Shown here in pieces: positions 33,681-41,345 of a stretch of DNA of 64,000 bases (position 1 is its first letter; each line of letters opens with the position of its first letter). The stretch covers positions 62,001 to 126,000 of the forward strand of contig NZ_JABBNC010000015.1 in NCBI RefSeq assembly GCF_012933445.1, read 5' to 3'. The position numbers were made by a program, and so were the translations under genes. Under the pieces are notes generated by a model. That model had not been told where the DNA came from and did no database searches. It saw nothing but the letters and a program-made list of their open reading frames with translations. The DNA comes from Actinoplanes sp. TBRC 11911. Lineage in GTDB: Bacteria > Actinomycetota > Actinomycetes > Mycobacteriales > Micromonosporaceae.

Positions 33681-34646
33681 GTGGAAGAACTCCGATTTTC
33701 TCGTCATGACTTGATCGATCCTGAGGCCCGCGTGGCCCTCGAACAGTTGCTGGCGGCGGTGCCCGGCGGCATCGCCGGCATACCCGACGTGGTTCAGCGC
33801 CGGGCAGTCTTCGAGGCCTTGATCGACAGCCTGCCCGCGCCCGCCAACCCCGGCGTCAGTAAACAGAACCGCACGATCCCCGGGCCGAGCGGCGACCCCA
33901 ATCTTCCGGTACGCGTCTATCGCCCGGCCGGCGCCGACGGAACCGGCCCGGGAATCGTGTTCATCCACGGCGGCGCCATGTCCTTCGGAAGCCTCGAGAC
34001 CGAGGACGCGGTCGCGACGATGCTGTGCGACCAGCTTGGCGCGGTCGTGGTCTCGGTGGGCTTCCGCCAGGCGCCGGAAAACCCCTATCCCGCGCCGTTC
34101 GACGACTGCTACGCCGGCCTGGTCTGGACGGCCGCGAACACCGCCGAACTCGGCTTCGCGCCGGGCCGGCTGGCCATCGTCGGCGGCAGCAGCGGCGCCA
34201 ACCTGACCATCGCGGTGGCGATGCGGGCCCGCGACAGCCAGGGCCCCTCGATCCGGTTCATCATGCCGTTCTCGCCGATGATCGACGACACCAACACGAC
34301 CGCGTCCAGCCACGAGATCACCGACATCGGCGCCTTCGACCGGAGCCACAACATCGAGTGCTGGGCCTGGTATCTCGGCGGCAGGCCCGCCGACCAGTAC
34401 GCCGCGCCGGCCCGCGCCTCCGATCTGGCCGGCCTGCCCCCGGCGTTCATCGACGTCGGGACCGTCGACGTGTTCCGGGACGAGGCCGTCGGCTTCGCCC
34501 AGCGGCTCATGGCGGCGGGCGTCCCCACCGAGCTTCATGTGCATCCCGGTGCCTACCACGGCGCCGAGACGTTCGCCCCGGAGTCGGCGCTCGGCCGGCG
34601 GATCTGGGGGCTCCGCATCGATGCCGTCCGGCGGGCGCTGGCCTGA
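33681..34646 (+). CDS. HSL-family alpha/beta hydrolase (carboxylesterase)
   Basis: 321 residues from GTG 33681, the most upstream in-frame start after the AraC stop that gives the usual family length; no strong RBS is visible. Oxyanion motif HGGAMSFG (HGG-type, with alanine at the position usually held by a third glycine), nucleophile GGSSGA, acid in DVGTVDVFRDEA and histidine in HPGAYHGAE. Enzymes of this family hydrolyse short acyl esters and lactones. Downstream of two AraC genes and 130 bases upstream of an MFS exporter, so it may be part of a detoxification unit. Confidence 0.87.
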   Translation: MEELRFSRHDLIDPEARVALEQLLAAVPGGIAGIPDVVQRRAVFEALIDSLPAPANPGVSKQNRTIPGPSGDPNLPVRVYRPAGADGTGPGIVFIHGGAMSFGSLETEDAVATMLCDQLGAVVVSVGFRQAPENPYPAPFDDCYAGLVWTAANTAELGFAPGRLAIVGGSSGANLTIAVAMRARDSQGPSIRFIMPFSPMIDDTNTTASSHEITDIGAFDRSHNIECWAWYLGGRPADQYAAPARASDLAGLPPAFIDVGTVDVFRDEAVGFAQRLMAAGVPTELHVHPGAYHGAETFAPESALGRRIWGLRIDAVRRALA

Positions 34647-34776
34647 CCATGCCCAAAAATGGGTCGCCGTCGGTGACGGCCCTCGGATAGCGTCCACGGC
34701 CTCGGCTTTGACCGTCTCAGCTTTACCGTCGCGCCTAGCCTCGACCAAGGACGTCCGTGAAAGCCCCGCCTTTCTG

Positions 34777-36009
34777 GTGCCGCTGCGCCACTCCCGGTTC
34801 CGGCGAGTGTGGTTCGGGCAAGCTCTCAGCTCGACCGGTAACGGCGTCTTCACCGTCGCGCTCGCCGCCTCGGTGCTGGGCGCGCATCGCACCGCCGACC
34901 TCGGCTACGTGGTCGCCGCGGACGGTGCCGGGCTCGTCGCGGTGTCCCTGCTCGGCGGCGTGCTGGCCGACCGGTTCCGCCGCAGCCGGATGATGATCGG
35001 GGCGGACGCGCTCCGCTTCGGCGCGACCGTCGGCTTCGGGCTGGGGGCGGCCGCGGCGCCGCTGCCGCTCGCCGTTGTGCTGGCCGCGTTGATGGGTGTG
35101 GGGCTCGGGCTGTTCCAACCGGCGTACGGAGCACTGGTGCCCTCGGTGGTTCCCCAGGAGGGCCTGGCCGGGGCCAACGCCCTCGTTTCGATCACCAACA
35201 GGTTCGCTCTGGTGGCCGGGCCGGCGGTCGGCGGACTCATCCTGACGTTCGCCGGGCCCGGGCCGGCCTTCTGGCTGGACGCGGGCTCGTTCGGGGTCAG
35301 CATGCTCATGCTCCTCGGCCTGGGCGACGCCCGGCCGGAGCGGCAGGCCGGCGGCAACGTCCTCACCGAGGCCAAGGCGGGCCTCGCGCTGGTGCGGGAA
35401 CGCCGCTGGGTACTGACGATCATTCTGCAGGGGACGCTGCAGTTGCTGCTGGTCATGTCGCCCGCCTTGGTCCTGCTGCCGATCCTGCTCCAGGAACGCG
35501 GCCTTCTCGCCTACTACGGCCTGATGACCGGGCTCCAGGCGGTGGGCGCGATCCTCGGCGGGATGCTGATCGCCTCGTGGAAGCCACGGCTGCCGGGGGC
35601 GGTGGCCGTGTCGGCCCTGGCACTGCTGGGTCTGCAACTGGTGGCGCTGGCCCTGGAACTGCCGCTGTTCGTGCTGGGTGCGGCGATGGTGGCGACCGGC
35701 GCCGGGTACGCGGTTTTCGGGGTGCTCTGGTACACGGCGCTGCAGAAGTCGATCCCGGAGGAGCTGCGTGGCCGGGTCATGTCGGTGGACATGCTCGGCA
35801 CCTTCGGTCTGGCGCCTGTCGGTCTGGCCCTCGCACCGCTGGCGCTCGGCGCCTGGGGTGAGCGGAGGGTGCTGCTGGCGGCGACCGTGGTGCTCGCTGC
35901 CAGCACCATCGTCCCGCTGCTGCGGCGGGACGTGCGGACGTTCGACGAGCGTGGTCCCGGGCCGGTGCCGCTGGGACACCGACCGGCCGAGCCTGTCAAC
36001 GCTGAGTAG
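34777..36009 (+). CDS. MFS transporter, exporter type
   Basis: 410 residues from GTG 34777 (MPLRHSRFRRVWFGQALSST, a normal N-terminus for the enterobactin-exporter-like MFS group); TTG 34708 would add 23 residues. Twelve predicted helices. The intracellular loop after helix 2 has LADRFRRSRMMI, matching the MFS A-motif, and LQKSIPEELRGRVMSVDML is the repeat in the second half. Exports a small compound outward by proton antiport, substrate unknown. Follows the hydrolase on the same strand. Confidence 0.88.
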   Translation: MPLRHSRFRRVWFGQALSSTGNGVFTVALAASVLGAHRTADLGYVVAADGAGLVAVSLLGGVLADRFRRSRMMIGADALRFGATVGFGLGAAAAPLPLAVVLAALMGVGLGLFQPAYGALVPSVVPQEGLAGANALVSITNRFALVAGPAVGGLILTFAGPGPAFWLDAGSFGVSMLMLLGLGDARPERQAGGNVLTEAKAGLALVRERRWVLTIILQGTLQLLLVMSPALVLLPILLQERGLLAYYGLMTGLQAVGAILGGMLIASWKPRLPGAVAVSALALLGLQLVALALELPLFVLGAAMVATGAGYAVFGVLWYTALQKSIPEELRGRVMSVDMLGTFGLAPVGLALAPLALGAWGERRVLLAATVVLAASTIVPLLRRDVRTFDERGPGPVPLGHRPAEPVNAE

Positions 36010-36280
36010 CCGTATCGCCTCGGAGAGCCGTCCAGCATGAGATGGCCGCCGGTGAGTTGGGCGACAGCTCGCCGGCGCGGCTCGCGGTGAGCTTCGTCAT
36101 CCGCAGTATCCGTGTGAGAGGGCCGGGGAGCCTTTCGTGAACGGGAAGATCCAGTTCTTGAGAACCCTCCACAAACGAGGCCGATGGTTCATCTCCGTGG
36201 CCGTGATATCCGGCATGCTTAAAACTGCGTCGGGACGCGAGTAAAGTAACCGCCCGCATTCGCTGAAAAGGAGATTCTGG

Positions 36281-36352
36281 ATGGTCACTGCGCGTCCATC
36301 GGCAGGCCCCGTTTTGGTCGTGCGCGGCCGAATTCGCCGCATTGCTTTTTGA
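36281..36352 (+). CDS. Possible 23-residue small protein or leader peptide
   Basis: ATG 36281 is preceded by AAAAGGAG with seven bases spacing, the best Shine-Dalgarno in this gap, and the frame stops at TGA 36350-36352. The product would begin MVTARPSAGPVLVV and ends in an arginine-rich stretch. It ends about 40 bases before the dyad at 36393 and 142 bases before the DUF4190 gene, an arrangement seen in leader-peptide attenuation. No regulatory codon run is obvious. Confidence 0.4.
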   Translation: MVTARPSAGPVLVVRGRIRRIAF

Positions 36353-36392
36353 CATCGCTGGCACCGTAAGTGAGCAGGTGTAACCCGATAGG

Positions 36393-36424
36393 GACACCGT
36401 TGTAACGGTTTGGGAAACGGTGTC
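36393..36424 (+). promoter_or_regulatory. GACACCGTT ... AACGGTGTC hairpin in the DUF4190 leader
   Basis: Perfect nine-base arms around a 14-base centre, which itself holds the rest of the CCGTTGTAACGG palindrome. Nested alternative stems are the pattern of an attenuator or RNA switch, or simply a double operator. It lies 70 bases upstream of the GTG at 36494. Confidence 0.4.
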
Positions 36425-36493
36425 GGCGGGTTCGCGCCTGAGCAAGTAATGTGCAGCCGCCGAAGCTGAGTATCTCCTGATAGGAACAAAGTA

Positions 36494-37234
36494 GTGTCCT
36501 ACGACCAGCCGCCCACCGGCGGCTATGGCTACCCGCCGCCGCCCGGCCAGCCGGGCTATCCGCCGCGCGATGGCCAGGGCTACCCGCAGCCGGGCAATCA
36601 AGGTTTCCCCCCGCCGGGCAATCAGGGCTATCCGCCGCCCGGGGGCGGCTATCCGCCGCCTCCCGGGGATTACCCGCCGGGTCCGGGTCCGGGTTACCCG
36701 CCGGGTCAGGATTACCCGCCAGGACCCGGTTACTCGCCTGAGGCCCCGCCGCAGCAGCGTTTCAGCGGACTGGCGATCGCCGGCTTCGTCCTGTCCTTCC
36801 TCGGCGGCGTGCTCGGGTTCGTGCTGAGCCTCATCGCCATCTTCCAGACCGGTAAGGGCAAGAAGCGGGGCCGCGGCCTCGCGGTCTCCGGCGTCGTCAT
36901 CTCCGTGGTCGTCGCGGGTCTGGGTATCGCCTTGGTCGTCTCCGCCTCGAACTCGAGTTCCCTCGACCCTGGCTGCGCTCCCGGTCAGGCGGCGATCCTC
37001 AAGGTCACCGGAAACCAGTCGCTGGACTCCGTGCAGAGTGCGATCACCGACCTGAACACGGCCGCCGCCAAGGCCAAGAGCGACAAGGTGCGGACCGCGA
37101 TGACGACACTCGCCAACGACGCCGGCAAGATCGTGGCGGACGCGCAGAAGGGCCAGGCCCCCAGCGCAGCCGCCCTGCAGAAGGTCAACACGGACGGTCT
37201 GGCCATCGAAACTCTGTGCCCGATCGGCTCCTGA
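36494..37234 (+). CDS. DUF4190 membrane protein with proline/glycine/tyrosine-rich N-terminus
   Basis: 246 residues from GTG 36494 with AGGAAC upstream. Residues 1-85 are almost entirely G/Y/P/Q repeats (GYPPP units). Two hydrophobic helices follow (about 96-115 and 131-155, FSGLAIAGFVLSFLGG and VISVVVAGLGIALV) flanking a basic KGKKRGRG loop, the DUF4190 hairpin. The extracellular C-terminus has one cysteine at each end (PGCAPG, ETLCPIGS), probably a disulfide. The family has no defined function; the disordered head may bind SH3/WW-like or cytoskeletal partners, which is guesswork. Confidence 0.85.
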   Translation: MSYDQPPTGGYGYPPPPGQPGYPPRDGQGYPQPGNQGFPPPGNQGYPPPGGGYPPPPGDYPPGPGPGYPPGQDYPPGPGYSPEAPPQQRFSGLAIAGFVLSFLGGVLGFVLSLIAIFQTGKGKKRGRGLAVSGVVISVVVAGLGIALVVSASNSSSLDPGCAPGQAAILKVTGNQSLDSVQSAITDLNTAAAKAKSDKVRTAMTTLANDAGKIVADAQKGQAPSAAALQKVNTDGLAIETLCPIGS

Positions 37235-37241
37235 CGTGCGA

Positions 37242-37273
37242 CGAGCGGTACCGGGTTTCTCCGGTACCGCTCG
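37242..37273. terminator. Terminator hairpin after the DUF4190 gene
   Basis: Perfect 13-base stem (CGAGCGGTACCGG / CCGGTACCGCTCG) with loop GTTTCT, starting eight bases after the stop codon. Confidence 0.85.
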
Positions 37274-37922
37274 ACCGCGTGGAGATCTCCGTCGTTCAGC
37301 CTGCTGGGGAGGTGACGACCTGGAGATCCATCGGAATCTGGTAGGAGTGTGGGCCGGCCAACGCGGGATCGAACGTTCGTAGCCCGGCGGCCGGGAACGC
37401 AGCGCGGTGGCTCGGGACGGGCATTGCCGCGCGGAGGGCGTCAGCCAGCCGCCCACCGCCCCGCGTCGATAGGCCCGGACAGGTCCCAGCTCACCACAGT
37501 GGCCGCCCCACCCGGGTGTGGGCAGCCGCGACGGCCGGAAGGCGACCGCGACCAGGCCGATATTGCGCCACCAGGCCGCAGTTCCCCACACCGCGGCCAC
37601 ACCACCCAGGTGTGGGGAGTCGCGACGCCTGGGATGCTGTGGTTGCCCACACTGCGGCCACCCCCACCCAGGTGTGGGGAGTCGCGACGCCTGGGATGCT
37701 GCGGTTGCCCACACCGCGGCCACCCCCAGCCACGTGTGGGGAGTCGCCACGGCCGGAAGGTCCCAGCTCCCCACAGCGACGGCCCTCGCAGATCGGCGCC
37801 GGGCGGCTCGTCCGACGCGAGCAGCCGTCGGTCCTTGTGCTCTCGATGCGGGTCCTGGTTGATCCGCTGGTGTACGTCCCGCCGGACGTTGGGTTGGTGC
37901 CCCGTCCGGCGGGAGTGCGGCG
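37274..37922. other. 650-base gene-free region with 62-base repeats
   Basis: No gene is supported. The part from about 37500 to 37785 consists of degenerate copies of a ~62-base hairpin-forming unit, described separately. The apparent open frames on both strands are by-products of this low-complexity GC-rich sequence. Confidence 0.6.
37591..37785. repeat. Tandem repeat of about 62 bases, three copies plus a distant degenerate one
   Basis: The block GTGTGGGGAGTCGC recurs at 37610, 37672 and 37734, period 62. Each unit contains CCCACCCAGGTGTGGG or a variant, which folds into a hairpin, followed by GACGCCTGGGATGCTG. A weaker copy sits at about 37504-37545. The third copy is already diverged. 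62 is not a multiple of three, so it is not a protein repeat. Confidence 0.85.
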
Positions 37923-38405
37923 TCAGCTCTGGAAGTGGTCGAACGTCCAGGTTTTGGTGCTCCACTTGATGCACAGGGGCGTGGTGCCGCTCAGCGCGAA
38001 ATACATCGACATCTTGGAGCGGGTCTCCGGGCCGAACTGGCCGTCCTTGCCGGCGCCCATGACGCCCTGCGCGTAGACCAAGGCGTTGTAGGTGTTGGTG
38101 CCGAAGTCGCCGTCGGGGACCAGGGAGCGGTTGTAGCAGATGTTCAAGTTGTTCTGCAGGCCCCAGACCGCCGTGCTGTTGTTGCCGCGGGACAGGCCGC
38201 AGTTGGTGCTGCCGCTCGCGGTGACCGGCACGTATTGGGCCTCATATGCGCCGGACCGGAACTGGGCGGCCTTGGTGCACGACGCGGTGGCAAAGCCCAC
38301 CGGGTCGGCATTGGCGGCGCCGGCACCGGCCAGGCTCACGCCGAGGCCGAGGACCGCGGCGGCGCACACCGCACCGATGCGTTTGAGGGTCGTTCGCATG
38401 ATCAT
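37923..38405 (-). CDS. Small secreted peptidoglycan-binding-like protein
   Basis: 160 residues from ATG 38405, with GGGGAG five bases upstream (ATG 38399 also possible). Signal peptide KRIGAVCAAAVLGLGVSLAG cleaved near ANA-DPV. The mature part has the peptidoglycan-binding 1 pattern: AVWGLQNNLNICYN, DGDFGTNTYNALVYAQ and GKDGQFGPETRSKM. Four cysteines could form two disulfides. It probably binds the cell wall as a structural or lysozyme-inhibitor-like protein. It has its own SigA-type promoter. Confidence 0.85.
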   Translation of the reverse strand: MIMRTTLKRIGAVCAAAVLGLGVSLAGAGAANADPVGFATASCTKAAQFRSGAYEAQYVPVTASGSTNCGLSRGNNSTAVWGLQNNLNICYNRSLVPDGDFGTNTYNALVYAQGVMGAGKDGQFGPETRSKMSMYFALSGTTPLCIKWSTKTWTFDHFQS

Positions 38406-38435
38406 TTGGCTCCCCGATCTTCCATTGTGGATCAA

Positions 38436-38464
38436 AACCTACGACTCGTTCTCACGAGCGTCAA
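38436..38464 (-). promoter_or_regulatory. SigA-type promoter with a dyad in the spacer, for the peptidoglycan-binding-like gene
   Basis: On the minus strand, -35 TTGACG at 38464-38459, 17-base spacer, -10 TAGGTT at 38441-38436. The spacer holds CTCGT-N4-ACGAG (38445-38458), a likely operator position where a bound protein would block polymerase. The start codon is 30 bases downstream. Confidence 0.6.
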
Positions 38465-38505
38465 TGGATTAATCGATCAAGGACAATGTTTATGAAAGGC
38501 GGGAA

Positions 38506-38534
38506 GGGGACGGGCGCGGTGTGCGTCCGTCCCC
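38506..38534 (-). terminator. Terminator hairpin after the HPF-like gene
   Basis: Eight-base perfect stem GGGGACGG / CCGTCCCC with a 13-base loop, starting 11 bases past the stop of the leftward gene at 38546. Also overlaps the region upstream of the peptidoglycan-binding gene's promoter. Confidence 0.6.
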
Positions 38535-38545
38535 GATCGCTCGCT

Positions 38546-38929
38546 CTATTCGAGCACGTCTGTCGATTCCGGCTCGACGTGTTCGCGGAGGTGGCGGTTG
38601 TGCCTGGGCTCCTGCTTCGACTTCGCGTCGTTCAGTCGCCGGCGCAGGTCGTCGCGCACGTCGTTGAGGGCGTCGTGCAGGTTGTCCTCGCTCGAGGTGG
38701 TGACGATCTTCGGCCGGCCGGCGATCCAGCATTCCAGGGTGACCTTCTGGCCCCGCGCGGCGCGATCCTTGACCGACACCTCAAGCTCGGTCGTGTCGGT
38801 GGGGAACGAGGCGAGCCGGCCGTCGAGTGTCGCGAACTGCTCGACGATCCAGTTCAGGTCGCCCTGCGAGAATCCGGCGCCGACCCGAAGGCACTCGCCG
38901 ACGCTCGCTGGGTTGGCCACAGCACTCAT
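38546..38929 (-). CDS. HPF/RaiA-like ribosome-associated protein
   Basis: 127 residues from ATG 38929, with GAGGAG five bases upstream (a GTG one codon earlier is possible). The strand-helix pattern TTELEVSVKDRAARGQKVTLEC, then PKIVTTSSEDNLHDALNDVRDDLRRRLNDAK, matches the short hibernation-promoting factor/YfiA fold that binds the 30S subunit during stasis. The C-terminal tail is basic. It lacks the dimerisation domain of long HPF. The fold call rests on pattern, so moderate confidence. Confidence 0.7.
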   Translation of the reverse strand: MSAVANPASVGECLRVGAGFSQGDLNWIVEQFATLDGRLASFPTDTTELEVSVKDRAARGQKVTLECWIAGRPKIVTTSSEDNLHDALNDVRDDLRRRLNDAKSKQEPRHNRHLREHVEPESTDVLE

Positions 38930-39043
38930 CACATCTCCTCAAAACCGGCGTAAACGTCGTATCGCCGCAAGATTTCCCCGATCCGTAAGATCGAAAACCC
39001 GCGAGCGAACGCCGCGAGCAAACCCGCGCGAGCAAACCCGCGC

Positions 39044-39253
39044 GAGCAGGGCCGCGATCAAGGCCGCGAGTGGGGATGCGGGCAACGCCGCGTGCAAACC
39101 CGCGAGCAAGCCCGCGTGAGCAGGGCCGCGATCAAGGCCGCGAGTGGGGATGCGGGCAACGCCGCGTGCAAACCCGCGAGCAAGCCCGCGTGAGCAGGGC
39201 CGCGATCAAGGCCGCGAGTGGGGATGCGGGCAACGCCGCGTGCAAACCCGCGA
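39044..39253. repeat. 74-base tandem repeat, nearly three copies
   Basis: GAGCAGGGCCGCGATCAAGG begins at 39044, 39118 and 39192, spacing 74; the third copy is cut at about 62 bases where it merges into the 12-base array. Copies 1-3 are almost identical, so the array is young. Each unit contains GCAAACCCGCGA and relatives of the 12-base unit. Confidence 0.9.
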
Positions 39254-39337
39254 GCAAGGCCGCGAGCAAGGCCGCGAGCAAGGCCGCGAGCAAGGCCGCG
39301 AGCAAGGCCGCGAGCAAGGCCGCGAGCAAGGCCGCGA
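39254..39337. repeat. 12-base tandem repeat GCAAGGCCGCGA, seven perfect copies
   Basis: Seven identical 12-base units end to end, then a decayed one (GCAAACCCGCCG). In one frame it would read (Ala-Ser-Lys-Ala)n, like histone-H1-type tails, but no start or promoter belongs to it and the flanking 74-base repeat breaks every frame. The unit is a piece of the adjacent 74-base repeat, so it grew by slippage from it. Confidence 0.9.
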
Positions 39338-39757
39338 GCAAACCCGCCGGCGATGCACGAAAAGCCCAGGAGTGCCACCCCGGCCAGCGACGCCAGCACC
39401 CGCACACGCCAAAACAGGCGTACGCGCGGGCGCCAACCCAGGAACCCGCACCCCTGCCGACGTGCGCACACGTCATATAAGCCGTGTTGCGCCGGCTCCG
39501 CACGTCCGGGCGGAGCGTATAGATGCGCACCTGGTTGGCGACCATGCCGGACATCTGGTTGCTGTTCGCGTTGTCTGGGCGGGCCGGCTCTGCCGACGGT
39601 AGCCGAGGTCGTCTCGTGGCATCGTCGATCGGGATCGCAGCGCGGGGGCGGGCATTGCTGCGGCTTCGCCGGGCGGGCGCGTCTCACCGTCCACCCGACA
39701 GGAATCGCCCTGGAAGCCAGGTCGGCTCCCACCGCGGCCCTGCAACGCCCCTGCAGT

Positions 39758-40086
39758 GCCATCATGTGGGATCCGCGTCCGTTGTGCGGGATTGGTGACC
39801 ACATCGTGGCAGCAGGTCCACAATGCGAGAATTACATCCATAGTGGAGCGTCGTTTTCCGCTTTCGTCCCCGTTTGGTCGGCCGCGTTCTCTGATGTTTT
39901 GTAGACCTTGGATACTTAGGGTTCGCATGTGGGCGTAACTCTCCAAGGTCTCGATGAAACTCAGGATGTGGTCGGGATCGCCACATAGTAGGATGGATCG
40001 GCGAGGCGTGCGTCGACCTGCAGACATGTGCGGCTTATCGGGTATCTCGGCGGCGGATGTCGGTCGCGGGCTGCGAGTCGCAAAAC
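39758..40086 (+). repeat. Dispersed ~330-base non-coding repeat, copy B
   Basis: Second copy of the element at 21561-21890, same orientation, length 329. The best-kept blocks are TCCGTTGTGCGGGATT, GGGCGTAACTCTCCAAGG and GTGGTCGGGAT-CCACATAGT. Lower GC than the surroundings in the middle. Located between the HPF-like gene and the MBL gene, both leftward, so it is not the leader of either. Confidence 0.75.
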
Positions 40087-40137
40087 GAGTTTGCCGCCTG
40101 GCTTGTGAGCTGGTGCTGGCAGACCAGTTCACGCACT

Positions 40138-40161
40138 GTTGCCGGTTGCCGGTTGCCGGTT
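40138..40161. repeat. 7-base tandem repeat GCCGGTT, three copies
   Basis: Three units at 40141-40161, preceded by GTT. It sits about 55 bases after copy B of the dispersed repeat, mirroring the 8-base array after copy A. Confidence 0.7.
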
Positions 40162-40253
40162 CGGGTTGCGCGACCCGTACGGCATCGAGATCCGCCGCGG
40201 CCCGGGCTTGGAAAGGGAACAATGCGGATTCGGAACCCGACCTGGAAACGTCT

Positions 40254-41000
40254 CTAGGCTTTCCGCCGCAGGTACGCCTCGGCCAGCTGGCGAACGCGGG
40301 TCCGGTCGAAGCTGGGCCCGTGGCCGGGGTGGACGACGGCGACGTCGAGGCCGGTGAGGAACTCCATGGTGCGGCGGTAGTCGGCCACGTCGGAGTTCGG
40401 CAGGTCGTCGATCAGGCCGCCGTCGTAGATGATGTCGCCTGAATACAGGGTGCCGGTGCGCTCCTCCAGCAGGGCGATGCTTCCGGGTGTGTGGCCGGGC
40501 AGGTGCAGCACGGTCAGTTCGCGGCCGCCCAGGTCGATGCGATCGCCGTCGTCGAGCAGTCGGTGCAGGGTCACGGGTGCGACGAGGTAGGTGGCCGGGT
40601 CGTAGCCGGGCGTGGGCAGGGCGTCGATCATGAGTTCCGGTACCGGTTCTCCCGCCGCGTCGATGCCCAGCTCGTGGAAGAGCTCCGGGCCGTACAGGCT
40701 GGCCGGCACGCCCGCGGCCAGCAGCTCCGACTCGGCGGCATGGGCGGCCCGGTCCCCGAACTCGGACGCCCCGCCGACATGATCCAGATGGGCGTGGGTG
40801 AGCAGGACCATCGGGTCGCGCTCGAACATGCCCGGAATGGCCTCGTGCAAGGGGACGACGCCGAGCCCGGCGTCGACCACGATGTCGCGATCGTTGCCGC
40901 GCAGCCACCAGAAGTTCGCCGCCAGCAGATCGTTGACGTGCGGTTCGGAGATCCGGATGACGTCACCGGTCACTTCGGACAGCGCAAACCAATCGCCCAT
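40254..41000 (-). CDS. MBL-fold metallohydrolase
   Basis: 248 residues from ATG 41000. Metal-binding motifs: THAHLDHVGG (H-x-H-x-D-H), LPGHTPGS, GDIIYDGG and VVHPGHGP. This is the glyoxalase-II/lactonase-type branch. Substrate is unknown. The 28-base tandem array begins 64 bases upstream of its start codon, between it and the HxlR gene on the same strand. Confidence 0.9.
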   Translation of the reverse strand: MGDWFALSEVTGDVIRISEPHVNDLLAANFWWLRGNDRDIVVDAGLGVVPLHEAIPGMFERDPMVLLTHAHLDHVGGASEFGDRAAHAAESELLAAGVPASLYGPELFHELGIDAAGEPVPELMIDALPTPGYDPATYLVAPVTLHRLLDDGDRIDLGGRELTVLHLPGHTPGSIALLEERTGTLYSGDIIYDGGLIDDLPNSDVADYRRTMEFLTGLDVAVVHPGHGPSFDRTRVRQLAEAYLRRKA

Positions 41001-41063
41001 GCAGGCAAGTGTGCCAGCGCGCCGGGGCGAGTCAGCCGGGGCCGGCGCCGGTAGGCCAAGGCC

Positions 41064-41343
41064 GGTCAGTCGGGGTCGGTCGGCTGGCGCCGGTCAGTCG
41101 GGGTCGGTCGGCTGGCGCCGGTCAGTCGGGGTCGGTCGGCTGGCGCCGGTCAGTCGGGGTCGGTCGGCTGGCGCCGGTCAGTCGGGGGCCGTCGGCTGGC
41201 GCCGGTCAGTCGGGGGCCGTCGGCTGGCGCCGGTCAGTCGGGGGCCGTCGGCTGGCGCCGGTCAGCCGGGGGCCGTCAGCTGGAGCCGGTCAGTCGAGGG
41301 CCGTCAGCTGCAGCTGGTCAGACGAGGGCCAACAGCCGGGGCC
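41064..41343. repeat. 28-base tandem repeat, ten units
   Basis: Units start GGTCAG at 41064 and at each 28 bases up to 41316, with a partial eleventh at 41344 that contains the HxlR stop codon. Left units read GGTCAGTCGGGGTCGGTCGG, right units carry GGGGCC in place of GGGGTC and then decay, a gradient that points to growth from the left end. No spacers, so not CRISPR. 28 is not a multiple of three. Array lies between two leftward genes. Confidence 0.92.
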
Positions 41344-41345
41344 GG

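Larger units (their letters stand above)
36010..36493. other. 484-base intergenic region with a small ORF and a hairpin
   Basis: Between the MFS stop and the DUF4190 gene. It contains a 23-codon ORF with a strong Shine-Dalgarno (36281-36352) and an inverted repeat at 36393-36424. The longer antisense frame at 36097-36489 has no RBS and poor composition, and is taken as chance. Confidence 0.5.
38930..40253. other. 1.3 kb gene-free island with nested repeats and a dispersed repeat
   Basis: Contains, in order: a 74-base tandem repeat, a 12-base tandem repeat, an unremarkable stretch to about 39757, dispersed repeat copy B and a 7-base tandem repeat. The open frames on both strands come from the repeats and have no credible start. 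I found no gene. Confidence 0.6.

Noticed and set aside
36097..36489. 130-residue leftward ORF in the DUF4190 leader
   Set aside because: No RBS, odd composition and overlap with the better small ORF and the hairpin on the other strand.
35996..37774. 592-codon leftward frame opposite the DUF4190 gene and repeats
   Set aside because: Crosses a terminator hairpin and the 62-base repeat array, no RBS, and no recognisable domain.
39254..39337. Histone-H1-like Ala-Ser-Lys repeat protein
   Set aside because: The neighbouring 74-base repeat is not a multiple of three, no start codon with an RBS exists, and the peptide is only a translation of the 12-base array.
41064..41343. CRISPR array
   Set aside because: The 28-base units are directly abutting with no unique spacers and decay gradually, so this is a tandem repeat.
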